64,000 nucleotides of DNA from Vreelandella neptunia. GTDB taxonomy: Bacteria; Pseudomonadota; Gammaproteobacteria; Pseudomonadales; Halomonadaceae. Positions 32,338 through 41,017 of this stretch are shown here, one piece after another; within the stretch, counting starts at the first letter, position 1; each line of letters begins with the position of its first letter. Under the pieces are notes generated by a model that was not told where the DNA came from, searched no databases, and worked only from the letters and a program-made list of their open reading frames with translations. The translations under genes were made by a program, and so were the position numbers. Where the stretch lies: assembly GCF_022489065.1 (NCBI RefSeq), contig NZ_JAKVTW010000002.1:372001-436000 (forward strand). The letters run 5' to 3'.

Positions 32338-32612
32338 TGAGCCGTTTTATTGAAGTCCCCGCCAGAATGCTGCCACCGGAAACCCTCGATGCCCTGTTAG
32401 AGGCATTTGTGACCCGCCAGGGTTATGACACCACCGACACCACGGGTGAGGGGATGCACGGCTGGGTCGCTGAACTGAAAAAGCAGCTAGAGCGCAATGA
32501 GCTGATTATTGCCCACGACCTTGAGCTAGAGATGACCGAAGTCATGACCCTGGCTCGCTGGCGTTCGTTTGGGCGAGATATTGCCGATGACGAAGAAGAG
32601 GGCGATTATTGA
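32337..32612 (+). CDS. YheU family protein (UPF0270)
   Basis: 91 residues. FIEVPARMLPPETLDALLEAFVTRQGYD and VAELKKQLERNELIIAHDLELEMTEVM match the short YheU/UPF0270 family, whose role is unknown. Its ATG overlaps the preceding stop (TAATG). The same family follows ligA in Pseudomonas, so before the import ligA and this gene were likely adjacent. It converges with mnmC, overlapping it by 7 bases. Confidence 0.85.
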
Positions 32613-34609
32613 GCGCGAATAATAGCGCTAATAATGCGCCGCCCTGGGTGTAAATGGTCCACCAGCGGCGCTTCTAGCGGCATCGGTTCATCGCACATGC
32701 GTGAGGCGATCACCTCGGCACATAGCGGGGCGCTCGCCAACCCGCGTGAGCCGTGTGCAGCGGATATCCACAACCCCGCATAGTGCTCGCCGGGTGTGTC
32801 GGTCACGCGGCTGGCATCTTTGCTCAGCAGTGAATAGTCTTCCCGCCATGCCTCTGCTATCGGCACTGGCCCTGCGTAAGGGGTTTTATCCGGGCTTGCC
32901 GCACGCACCGCAGCACGGCCCTGAAGTTTCTCTGGGCTCAACGCAATACCCGCCTGTTCCAACTCCGCTACCAACGCGGGCAGCGTTTGACGCAGCTCAT
33001 CAATATTGCGTTGATGATCGTCGTCCGTCACATGGTTTGTCGCATTGTTGGGTACAAAGCTGGCGCCAAACGTCAGCACGCCATCCAGAGCAGGCGCTAC
33101 ATAACCACCGGCGCATACCACGCGAGCTGGGCCTGTTATGCCATCGGGTAGCGTTATCTCGCTTATCTGGCCGCGCACCGACTGCAGCAGCAGCTCAGCC
33201 GTTTGCGCAAATTGGTTGGCCAAATGCGCGCTGGCAATCACCACTTGATCCGCTTCCAACGTGCGACCATCGGCCAAACTGAGCTGCCAACCGCTCTCTC
33301 GCTGGGCAAGCGAGCTAACATCGCCCTGCTGAAAGGTCACTCCTGGCTGGCTAAGCAGGTGCTCACACAGCGCTTTGGGTCGAACCCAGCCCGCCTGTGG
33401 ATAAAACAGGCCGTGAGGAGCGTTGATGTTAATCGCCGCCGTTTGCGATAACGCCGGGTTCTCCATGGCGGTGACGATATCGCTGGGCAGCGGGTGCAGC
33501 TCAATAAAGCGCTGTTGGCGGCGGGCTTCTTTATCGGTGCTCGCCAGCTGCACCACGCCGCAGGGCTGCCACAAAGCGTGGGCGGCACGTTGCTGTGAAA
33601 GCCAGCGCTGGCTATACAGCAGCCCGGTAAGATAGACACGGCTTTGATGATTGGTTTCGGCGGCTAGCTTTACGTATAGCGCGCCCTGGCGATTGCCTGA
33701 ACCGCCCGCGCCGGGGGCTTCGCGATCGATAACCGTTACCTGGAGGCCGCGCCGCGCTAGGGCTGCCGCCACCGTACTACCGGCCAGCCCCGCGCCAATG
33801 ACCGCCACATGCTTTACCGCCGCCAAGGGCGGTGGCGTAAACCAGGGCGTGGACTGGCGCCGCTGATCCACCGGCGGCGTTTCAATACTGCCTGCGAGCA
33901 TTTCCCGCTTGCGGCCATAGCCCGGTACTTTCTTCCAGCTAAAGCCTGCTGCTTTCAAGCCGCGCTTAACGATGCCAGCACAGGTAAAAGTGGCGAACGT
34001 TGCGCCGGGGCGCGAGCGAGCGGCCATGGCGTTAAACAGCTCTGGCTGCCACATATCCGGGTTTTTGGAAGGCGCAAAACCGTCTAAAAACCAGGCATCG
34101 ACCTGGCCATCCAACTGCTCCAGGCGCTCGGTGGTATCGCCGAAATGCAGATCAAGCGTGACGCGATCGGTCAGGTGCAGGCGGTGAATGCCGCTCACAG
34201 CGGAAGGCCACTGGGTGCATAGCACCTGTGCATAAGCGGCCAAGGAAGGCCAGCTCGCCAAGGCTTGCTCCAGTGCGCTTCGCTCAAAGGGGAATTTCTC
34301 TGTGGATAACAGATGCAGACGAGCACTGGCGGGCGCATGTTGCTCAAAACAGGCCCAGGCGCAGAGCATATTCAGCCCCGTCCCAAAGCCGGTTTCGCCA
34401 ATCACAAAAGGCCGTTCGATGTCCCAGTTGGCAAAACGCTCAGGAAGATGGTTCGCGCCGAGAAAGACATGCTCGGTTTCAGCGCGACCATCACCCCGAG
34501 TGAAATAGATGTCGTCAAACGCTTGTGAATGGGGCGCTCCCTCATTCCAGGTAAGAATTGGCGTGGTTAATGCCGCAAGCGGAGGCAAGGCGTTTGGACG
34601 ATGGGTCAC
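32606..34609 (-). CDS. mnmC: Bifunctional tRNA 5-methylaminomethyl-2-thiouridine biosynthesis protein MnmC
   Basis: 667 residues with a GTG start. The N-terminal methyltransferase domain shows FVIGETGFGTGLNMLCAW and DAWFLDGFAPSKNPDMW. The C-terminal FAD oxidoreductase begins at about residue 265 with HVAVIGAGLAGSTVAAALARRG and ends with the GLWISAAHGSRGLASAPLCAE block. It removes the carboxymethyl group of cmnm5(s2)U34 and then methylates to mnm5(s2)U in the wobble position of several tRNAs. A stand-alone gene on the minus strand. Confidence 0.95.
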   Translation of the reverse strand: MTHRPNALPPLAALTTPILTWNEGAPHSQAFDDIYFTRGDGRAETEHVFLGANHLPERFANWDIERPFVIGETGFGTGLNMLCAWACFEQHAPASARLHLLSTEKFPFERSALEQALASWPSLAAYAQVLCTQWPSAVSGIHRLHLTDRVTLDLHFGDTTERLEQLDGQVDAWFLDGFAPSKNPDMWQPELFNAMAARSRPGATFATFTCAGIVKRGLKAAGFSWKKVPGYGRKREMLAGSIETPPVDQRRQSTPWFTPPPLAAVKHVAVIGAGLAGSTVAAALARRGLQVTVIDREAPGAGGSGNRQGALYVKLAAETNHQSRVYLTGLLYSQRWLSQQRAAHALWQPCGVVQLASTDKEARRQQRFIELHPLPSDIVTAMENPALSQTAAININAPHGLFYPQAGWVRPKALCEHLLSQPGVTFQQGDVSSLAQRESGWQLSLADGRTLEADQVVIASAHLANQFAQTAELLLQSVRGQISEITLPDGITGPARVVCAGGYVAPALDGVLTFGASFVPNNATNHVTDDDHQRNIDELRQTLPALVAELEQAGIALSPEKLQGRAAVRAASPDKTPYAGPVPIAEAWREDYSLLSKDASRVTDTPGEHYAGLWISAAHGSRGLASAPLCAEVIASRMCDEPMPLEAPLVDHLHPGRRIISAIIRAQ

Positions 34610-34691
34610 GCGGGTATCCGTATTGATGAAAAGCTGGTTAAAAAATGATCAATTTGTCGGCGCTGGCGCTATCTCTGGCTTAGCGCAAAGC

Positions 34692-34745
34692 GTCCGCCGG
34701 GTTTGCACAGAGTTTTCCACAGGCTCTGTGAAAAAGCCGACGGAC
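34692..34745. repeat. Long imperfect inverted repeat between yciI and mnmC
   Basis: GTCCGCCGGGTTTGCACAGAG (34692-34712) is nearly complementary to CTCTGTGAAAAAGCCGACGGAC (34724-34745), giving a roughly 20-bp stem with few mismatches and an 11-base loop. It lies 83 bases upstream of mnmC and 22 downstream of yciI. No T tract follows, so it could be a leaky terminator or an mRNA leader structure. Confidence 0.6.
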
Positions 34746-34767
34746 CCTCCACACTCGCCTATTAGGG

Positions 34768-35067
34768 TCAAGGTAAAACTTTTTTGAACGGCTTAACAAT
34801 TACCTTGGCATAGACCCCTGCAATCATGTATGGGTCGACATCAGCCCAAGACTTAGCGTCTTCCAAGCTGTCAAATTCGGCCACCACCAAGCTACCTGAA
34901 AAGCCAGCATCGCCGGGGTTTTCAGCGTCAATGGCCGGGTGGGGGCCAGCTAGTATCACTCGGCCTTCATCGCGCAGTGCTTCTAAACGGGCCAAGTGAT
35001 CAGGACGAGCGGCTAGGCGACGCTCTAGGCTATTGGGCACATCTTCACTGATAATGGCATACAGCAT
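34768..35067 (-). CDS. YciI family protein
   Basis: 99 residues from the ATG at 35067 ([43 protein letters not shown]), with the family's dimeric ferredoxin-like fold residues: the conserved R-PDHL and D-P fragments ([18 protein letters not shown]). The frame is open for 25 more codons upstream, but those lack family similarity. YciI proteins are small, of unproven function, and sometimes fused to enzymes acting on chlorinated or dehydrated substrates. Confidence 0.88.
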   Translation of the reverse strand: MLYAIISEDVPNSLERRLAARPDHLARLEALRDEGRVILAGPHPAIDAENPGDAGFSGSLVVAEFDSLEDAKSWADVDPYMIAGVYAKVIVKPFKKVLP

Positions 35068-35216
35068 TTGGGGATAACTCCTTGATAAAAAGGGGATGCA
35101 ACGTGGGCGTTCATTGACCGCGCTGGTAGAAGCGCGCACCATATCTTACCCATTGCGAACGATTTATTCACAGCTGAAAAGCGCATTCTGACAAACTGCT
35201 CCACACGGCGTCATTT

Positions 35217-36131
35217 ATGTCCCGACTTCCTTATACTTTTGATGCCGATCAGCGCTACCCCGTTGATTTGCACATGCACTCCACCGCTTCTGATGGTGCG
35301 CTATCGCCCACCGAGCTGGTAACGCTGTGCGCCGAGCGCGGGCTGACGCATATGTCGCTCACCGACCACGATACCATGGACGGCATTGAAGAAGCGGGCC
35401 AGGCCGCGGCGCAAGCCGGGCTGTGTCTTATCCCCGGCTGCGAGTTATCCACACGCTGGCAGGGTGTGAATATCCATGTGGTCGCGCTGATGCCTGGCGG
35501 CTTGCAGGGGCCAATGGTGGATGGCCTGATTCAACAGCGTGAAGCGCGTATCCAGCGTGCGGAAGTGATAGCCGAACGGCTGGAAAAGGTCGGTTTAACG
35601 AATGCGCTGGAAAAAGCCCGCCTTCATGCAGGCAGCGACCGCCCCCTAGGCCGCCCAGATTTTGCCCGCGCGCTGGTAGCAGAAGGGTTGGTGCCTGATT
35701 GGGCCAGCGCCTTTAAGCGCTATCTGGGCAGCGGCAAGAAGGGGGATGTGAAAGCCCACTGGCCGGAAATCAGCGAAGCGGTGGGCTGGATTGTCGATTC
35801 TGGTGGCGTCGCGGTGATTGCTCACCCGCTGCGTCATGGCTTAACGCGGCGCAAGCGCGGTCTCTTAATGGATACGTTCCAAGCAGCAGGCGGGCAGGCG
35901 GTTGAGCTAGTCAGCGGACAGCAGAACCCGGACAGCACTCGTGATCTGGCACGTCAATTAGTCGAGCGCGAGCTGTACGCCTCCATGGGCAGCGACTTCC
36001 ATTTTCCTGGAAGTCACGCGGCCCCCGGCAGCATGAGTTTAGTGCCCCGAACGGCAGCACCGCCTATATGGCAGCACCCGCGTTTGGCACACCTACGTGA
36101 TTCGCCCGCTGGCGTGCTTTCGGCAGGGTGA
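35217..36131 (+). CDS. rnm: PHP-domain phosphoesterase (RNase AM / 3',5'-nucleoside bisphosphate phosphatase)
   Basis: 304 residues. The PHP metal motif DLHMHSTASDGALSP opens the protein, followed by MSLTDHDTMDGIEEA, LIPGCELST, IAHPLRHG and MGSDFHFPGS, supplying the His and Asp ligands of a trinuclear site. This is the TrpH/YciV family, which removes phosphate from pAp and trims 5' ends of rRNAs. It is followed by the yciO-type gene, as in E. coli, where yciV and yciO are neighbours. Confidence 0.88.
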   Translation: MSRLPYTFDADQRYPVDLHMHSTASDGALSPTELVTLCAERGLTHMSLTDHDTMDGIEEAGQAAAQAGLCLIPGCELSTRWQGVNIHVVALMPGGLQGPMVDGLIQQREARIQRAEVIAERLEKVGLTNALEKARLHAGSDRPLGRPDFARALVAEGLVPDWASAFKRYLGSGKKGDVKAHWPEISEAVGWIVDSGGVAVIAHPLRHGLTRRKRGLLMDTFQAAGGQAVELVSGQQNPDSTRDLARQLVERELYASMGSDFHFPGSHAAPGSMSLVPRTAAPPIWQHPRLAHLRDSPAGVLSAG

Positions 36132-36219
36132 TTCGCTGCGCGCTTACACGATTCATTGAGTGCTTACACTATGCTATATGAGTGCGGTATGAATAAAGCT
36201 TACGATCAGGAGTAACTAA

Positions 36220-36843
36220 ATGAGCCAATATTTTCAGATTCATCCAGAAAATCCACAAAAGCGGCTGATCGATCAAGCGATTGCGATTATTCGTAAAGGC
36301 GGTGTGGTCGCTTACCCCACCGATTCAGGTTACGCACTGGGCTGCCATTTGGGCGAGAAGAAGGCCATCGAGAAGATTAAATGGCTGCGCTCGTTGGATG
36401 ATAAACACAACTTTACCCTGGTATGTTCCGACCTATCGCAAATCGGTACCTACGCTAAAGTGGATAACGATGTTTTTCGGTTGTTGAAAGCGCATACGCC
36501 AGGGCCTTACACCTATATTCTTGATGCCACGTCTGAAGTGCCGCGCCTGCTGCTTCATCCTAAGCGTCGATCCATCGGCGTGCGCGTACCGGATCACCGC
36601 ATTACCCACGCGCTGCTGGCCGCACTAGGCGAGCCGTTGATGAGCGTCACGCTGATTCCCGTGGGCGATGACCTGCCCATGAATGACCCAGAAGAGATTC
36701 GCGAGCGTTTTGGTGCGCACTTGGATGCCATTATCGACGGTGGCGCCTGCCATTTAGACCCCACCAGCGTGATTGACCTGCGCGAACTGCCCCCGACCAT
36801 CATTCGCGAAGGGCGCGGGGATATCACGCCCTTCCAGGCCTAG
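36220..36843 (+). CDS. yciO: YciO/YrdC/Sua5 family protein (L-threonylcarbamoyladenylate synthase-like)
   Basis: 207 residues. The YrdC-like fold shows KGGVVAYPTDSGYALGCHLGEKKAIEKI, HNFTLVCSDLSQI, AHTPGPYTYIL and RSIGVRVPDH. The PTDS-GYAL form is characteristic of YciO rather than the essential TsaC. YciO may have weak threonylcarbamoyl-AMP activity, but its cellular role is unsettled. It follows the PHP enzyme gene by 88 bases. Confidence 0.9.
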   Translation: MSQYFQIHPENPQKRLIDQAIAIIRKGGVVAYPTDSGYALGCHLGEKKAIEKIKWLRSLDDKHNFTLVCSDLSQIGTYAKVDNDVFRLLKAHTPGPYTYILDATSEVPRLLLHPKRRSIGVRVPDHRITHALLAALGEPLMSVTLIPVGDDLPMNDPEEIRERFGAHLDAIIDGGACHLDPTSVIDLRELPPTIIREGRGDITPFQA

Positions 36844-36856
36844 GGTTAGACATTAG

Positions 36857-37741
36857 CTAGTCAGAGGACGCATCTTGGTTCTCATCTTTCTTACGCGGGT
36901 CTTCGCTGTCTTCATCGAGCCAAGTCCCGCAGCGCAGGCAGTAGCGGGCTTTTTTATCATGGCGGTCGTGCCCGCAGCCGGGGCAGGCTTCCTCGGAGTA
37001 ACGATCCTCACGTATTGAGCGGATCACCTGAGCGGAGAATACCCCGGTGGGCACAGCAATAATCGAGTAGCCCAGCAGCATCAAGATCATGGTAATCGCT
37101 TTACCCAACGCGGTGGCGGGGACGATGTCGCCGTAGCCCACGGTGGTCATGCTAACGATGGCCCAGTACATCGACATTGGAATACTGGTGAAGCCCGCTT
37201 CCGGTGACTCAATGGTGTACATCAACGCCGCGAACAGCGTGACCACCATGAAAATGGCAGAAAAAAATAGCAGTATTTGACGCAGACTGCGTTTTAACGC
37301 GTCGAGTAGCAGGCTGGCTTCACCGACAAACTCCATCAGGCGCAAAATGCGGAAAATACGCAGCACTCGCAGCAAGCGAACAATCACCAGCCCATGAGCG
37401 CCAGGGACCAGTAGCACTAGCCAAGTGGGTAAAATAGCGATTAAGTCGACGATTCCATAAAAGCTTTTTAGATAGAGCAAGGGGCGCTCAAGGCAGTAAA
37501 TGCGAACTAACAACTCTAAGCTGAACAGTATCGTTAATGCCCACTCGATGTAGAAGAAAATGGGCCCGTAGCGTTCGGCGTAAATCTCGATACTACCCAA
37601 CAGGATGACCGCGACACTCAACAAAATAGCCCCGATCAAGGCAATATCAAAGGCTTTAGCGCCCGGTGTGTCGGATTCGAAAATAATATGAAACAGTTGA
37701 GCGCGTAGGCCTTCCGCACCGGGGGTTAAGTTTAAATTCAT
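36857..37741 (-). CDS. Six-helix voltage-gated-type potassium channel
   Basis: 294 residues. Hydrophobic segments S1-S4 lie in the first 150 residues, with an arginine-rich S4 (LVIVRLLRVLRIFRILRLMEFV). The pore has SMTTVGYGDIVPAT, the K+ selectivity filter. The cytoplasmic tail carries a zinc-ribbon-like motif (CPGCGHDRHDKKARYCLRCG). It belongs to the bacterial Kv-like ion transporter family and probably conducts K+ across the inner membrane; gating and role are not shown by sequence. It converges with yciO. Confidence 0.9.
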   Translation of the reverse strand: MNLNLTPGAEGLRAQLFHIIFESDTPGAKAFDIALIGAILLSVAVILLGSIEIYAERYGPIFFYIEWALTILFSLELLVRIYCLERPLLYLKSFYGIVDLIAILPTWLVLLVPGAHGLVIVRLLRVLRIFRILRLMEFVGEASLLLDALKRSLRQILLFFSAIFMVVTLFAALMYTIESPEAGFTSIPMSMYWAIVSMTTVGYGDIVPATALGKAITMILMLLGYSIIAVPTGVFSAQVIRSIREDRYSEEACPGCGHDRHDKKARYCLRCGTWLDEDSEDPRKKDENQDASSD

Positions 37742-37805
37742 CGCATCATCCTGAAGTGGGCCTCAATACGGTCCTTAAAAACAGTCCTGAAATAGCATTA
37801 AGCCG

Positions 37806-38720
37806 TTAGCGTAGCTCGGTTTGGTACGCCAAGCGATGGGCCAGTGCCAACGCAGCGTTACCGTAAGCCGTGCTGGGCTGACCATGGGCATCTAAGCCGC
37901 CGGGTAACGCCTGAGCGTACACGCGGGCGTTGTCATCCAGCGCGGGGTGGTCAGCGAGAGTGGCTAACGCCTGTTGGGCATCGCTTAGAAAGCTTGCCTG
38001 CTGGCTGTCGTGGTAGGCATCCAGCGCCAGCGTTGCGCGGTGTAGCCACTCAGCCGGTGAGTGCGCCTCGGGAAGTGGCCAGTGCTGGTTGCTAAGTGCA
38101 TTGCCCCGAGATGCTTTGCTGCTATCTGAAGGGCGCAGCGGTACCTGTTCTGAAAGTGTCAGTGCCAATGCCCACAGCGCTTCCGGGTCGCCGTCCTTTA
38201 ATTCAAGTTCTGCCTCGCGAATGGGCGTGCGGTAGCCACCGCTAATAATTTCGCCCTCATCCAGCACCAGCTCGATATGACTGCGCTGGCCTATCGCGCC
38301 TGGGTTTACTAAGCCATCGGTTAGCTGCCAGCTGCGCCGCGTAAAATCGGTGCTGAGTTGGGGGGCGAGGGCATGTAGCACGCTGCTAAGCTGGCCTTGA
38401 AAGGGGAGCAGTTCGGCAAGAGCTACCAGATCCAGTTCGTGGTCAGGAACTTGCCACTCCCACTCCTGTCGTTGAGATAATCCGCCGCCGCCCTGGCCTG
38501 CGGTTTTCACCGTTTGCAGCACTTTGCCATCTATTTTGCGCAGGCGTAGCGCAATATGCGCCTTCGCTAAATCGCCTTCCGGGGTGTCAAAATAGGTATT
38601 GGTCAACGTGTGCTGGTGTGAGGGTTTCGATACTAGAAACGGGTGGTTACACAGCGCGGCAGGTCCCTCTGGTGCAAGGGCAAGTTTCAGTTCTACTTCC
38701 ATGGGGATTGGGTTTTTCAT
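37806..38720 (-). CDS. CYTH domain protein (probable inorganic triphosphatase)
   Basis: About 304 residues. MEVELKLAL carries the ExExK signature of the CYTH/triphosphate tunnel fold, with LTNTYFDTPEGDLAKAHIALRLRKIDGK, QTVKTAGQGGGG and EAELELKDGD adding tunnel residues. The C-terminal half (after about 200) is helical and CHAD-like. E. coli YgiF, of similar layout, hydrolyses tripolyphosphate. The start could be the ATG at 38720 or 38702; the latter begins directly at the motif. It sits upstream of, and divergent from, a phosphate-transport pair, which fits a role in phosphate metabolism. Confidence 0.85.
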   Translation of the reverse strand: MKNPIPMEVELKLALAPEGPAALCNHPFLVSKPSHQHTLTNTYFDTPEGDLAKAHIALRLRKIDGKVLQTVKTAGQGGGGLSQRQEWEWQVPDHELDLVALAELLPFQGQLSSVLHALAPQLSTDFTRRSWQLTDGLVNPGAIGQRSHIELVLDEGEIISGGYRTPIREAELELKDGDPEALWALALTLSEQVPLRPSDSSKASRGNALSNQHWPLPEAHSPAEWLHRATLALDAYHDSQQASFLSDAQQALATLADHPALDDNARVYAQALPGGLDAHGQPSTAYGNAALALAHRLAYQTELR

Positions 38721-38857
38721 GACGCTCGCCACCTCGTTATCGTGACATTTAAATGAATATTTGATTACATTTATGAACTTTTCATGACGGCGGCGGGCGC
38801 ACTCTTTATACTGGCGCCGCCATTTCCAGGCTTCCCGAAAACAGGCTAAAAGGCATT

Positions 38858-39538
38858 ATGGTTACCTCCAATCCTTTTTCTTCGATGTTTGGCCGCTCGC
38901 CATTCCAGCCGTTATTGGCCCATATCGTCAAGGCAAATGAATGTGCCGATCTGCTGTTGCCGTTTTTTGAAGCAACGCTGGCTGATGACTGGGACAAAGC
39001 GGCTGAGCTGCGCGAAAACGTCACCCGCTTAGAGCATGACGCCGATACGCTGAAAACAGAGCTGCGGTTGAACCTGCCCAACACCATGTTTCTTCCGGTG
39101 TCGCGCTCCGATCTGCTCGACCTGATCAGCGTGCAGGACAAGATCGCCAACAAGGTGCGTGACATTACCGGCATTATGTTGGGGCGTAAAATGCGCGTGC
39201 CGGATGAATTGGCCGATGCAATGCGCGATTACATCCGTACCAGTGTTGCTTGTGTTGCCCAAGCCCGCCAGGCACTGGAAGAACTCAAGGATCTGCTTGA
39301 GTCCGGCTTTGGAAAAAACGTCTCCGACGTCATGCAGAACATGATCCGTGAACTGCACACCCTTGAGCACCAAGCCGATGACCAACAAGTGACGATCCGT
39401 CGCCAACTGTTCTCGCTTGAGAGCCAGCTACCGCCAGTGGACGTGATCTTTCTCTACAAAATCATTGAATGGGTTGGCGAACTATCCGATCGCGCTGAGC
39501 GCGTGGGTAGCCGTCTGCAGATACTGACCGCCCGCTAA
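38858..39538 (+). CDS. DUF47 family PhoU-like accessory protein of Pit transporter
   Basis: 226 residues, all helical with charged heptads. The start MVTSNPFSSMFGRSPFQPLLAHIVKANECADLLLPFFEA and the block LFLPVSRSDLLDLISVQDKIANKVRDITGIM match the TIGR00153/DUF47 family. Members resemble PhoU and are nearly always encoded just before Pit phosphate transporters, as here (10-base gap). The probable role is control of phosphate uptake. Confidence 0.92.
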   Translation: MVTSNPFSSMFGRSPFQPLLAHIVKANECADLLLPFFEATLADDWDKAAELRENVTRLEHDADTLKTELRLNLPNTMFLPVSRSDLLDLISVQDKIANKVRDITGIMLGRKMRVPDELADAMRDYIRTSVACVAQARQALEELKDLLESGFGKNVSDVMQNMIRELHTLEHQADDQQVTIRRQLFSLESQLPPVDVIFLYKIIEWVGELSDRAERVGSRLQILTAR

Positions 39539-39548
39539 GGGGATCTTC

Positions 39549-40814
39549 ATGCTGATTATTGCCCAGTACGGTGAAATCTTCATTATCCTGGCCTGTTTGT
39601 TTGGCTTCTTTATGGCCTGGGGCGTTGGTGCGAATGATGTCGCCAATGCGATGGGAACCTCGGTGGGGTCGAAAGCGATCACCATCAAACAAGCGATCTT
39701 GATCGCTGTTGTTTTTGAATTTCTCGGCGCCTGGCTAGCCGGTGGCGAGGTTACCAATACGATTCGTAAAGGTATTATCGACCCCGAACTACTGCAAGAC
39801 GATCCTCAGCTGTTGGTATACGGCATGCTGGCAGCACTGCTGGCGGCGGGTACGTGGTTGCTTGCAGCGTCTATGAAAGGTTGGCCGGTTTCCACGACGC
39901 ACTCGATTGTCGGCGCGATTGTGGGCTTTGCTGTTGCAGGGTTAGGCCCCTCCACAGTGGACTGGGGCGCCGTAGGCACGATTGCTGCGAGCTGGGTGGT
40001 TTCTCCCTTATTGGCGGGCACCATTGGCTTTTTGCTGTTTAAATCAGTTCACCACCTGATTTTTGAAGATGCCAACCCGTTCACGGCTGCTAAACGCTAC
40101 GTGCCGGGCTATGTGTTTCTGGTGGGCTTTATCGTTTCGATGGTCACGCTGACGAAAGGGTTGTCCCATGTGGGGCTGGACTTAACCTTTAATCAGAGCC
40201 TGCTGCTGTCAATTTTGCTGGGGTTGGTGATTATGGGTATCGGCTTGATTATGCAGCGGCGTATCAAGTTCGAGCACAACGCAAATGATCACTTCGGCTA
40301 TGCCAACGTAGAGCGCGTGTTCGGCGTGTTGATGATCTTCACCGCCTGTGCCATGGCCTTTGCACATGGTTCAAACGATGTGGCGAATGCGGTTGGCCCG
40401 CTGGCAGCGGTGATCAGCGTAGTACAAACCGGCGGCGAAATTGGTGGTTCTGCGCTGGTGCCTTGGTGGGTACTGGTACTTGGCGGCGGCGGTATTGTCG
40501 TGGGTCTGGTCACCTACGGCCATAAAGTCATCGCGACCGTGGGTACCGGTATTACCGAGCTTACCCCCAGCCGTGGCTTTGCTGCCACGCTGGCGGCGGC
40601 CACCACGGTCGTACTGGCTTCTGGCACGGGCCTGCCAATTTCCACTACCCACACGCTGGTAGGGGCGATTCTTGGGGTGGGGCTTGCACGCGGTATGGCG
40701 GCGTTGAACCTGCGGGTTATCGGCACGATTGCCATGTCGTGGCTGATCACGCTACCCGCCGGTGCTGGCCTTGCGATTTTGTTCTTCTTTATGTTCAAAG
40801 GCATGTTCGGCTAA
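39549..40814 (+). CDS. pit: Inorganic phosphate transporter, PiT family
   Basis: 421 residues with about ten membrane segments. The duplicated PiT signature is present in both halves: GANDVANAMGTSVGSKAI near residue 30 and HGSNDVANAVGPLAAV near 275, together with PVSTTHSIVGAIVGF and PISTTHTLVGAILGV. It is a low-affinity, cation-coupled phosphate (or metal-phosphate) importer. In operon with the DUF47 gene. Confidence 0.95.
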   Translation: MLIIAQYGEIFIILACLFGFFMAWGVGANDVANAMGTSVGSKAITIKQAILIAVVFEFLGAWLAGGEVTNTIRKGIIDPELLQDDPQLLVYGMLAALLAAGTWLLAASMKGWPVSTTHSIVGAIVGFAVAGLGPSTVDWGAVGTIAASWVVSPLLAGTIGFLLFKSVHHLIFEDANPFTAAKRYVPGYVFLVGFIVSMVTLTKGLSHVGLDLTFNQSLLLSILLGLVIMGIGLIMQRRIKFEHNANDHFGYANVERVFGVLMIFTACAMAFAHGSNDVANAVGPLAAVISVVQTGGEIGGSALVPWWVLVLGGGGIVVGLVTYGHKVIATVGTGITELTPSRGFAATLAAATTVVLASGTGLPISTTHTLVGAILGVGLARGMAALNLRVIGTIAMSWLITLPAGAGLAILFFFMFKGMFG

Positions 40815-40907
40815 CCACTGGTTGGCTAATAGCTAATAAGCAGTGCCTATAAAACGCAGTACGCCACGGCTCGAAAGACGTTAAGAAGTACCTGAGCGGG
40901 AACATCA

Positions 40908-40975
40908 CAGCGGCATCTTCATGTTTATCTGCATTAGATTCAGCAGATTTGCATTAGAAGGTGCCGCTGTTTTTT
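40908..40975 (+). terminator. Terminator after pit
   Basis: CAGCGGCATCTTC (40908-40920) is complementary, with one G-T/A-G wobble, to GAAGGTGCCGCTG (40957-40969), followed by six T residues. The 36-base loop itself contains inner repeats (CTGC / GCAG). Confidence 0.7.
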
Positions 40976-41017
40976 GTGCTCTGGTAAAGTAACCCAGTTG
41001 AATGTGGTAAACGTCTG

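Noticed and set aside
38745..38800. Possible Pho box upstream of the DUF47/pit genes (TTACAT and TTTCAT repeats)
   Set aside because: The two TNNCAT elements are 15 bases apart rather than the 11-base spacing of PhoB sites, and other positions do not match.
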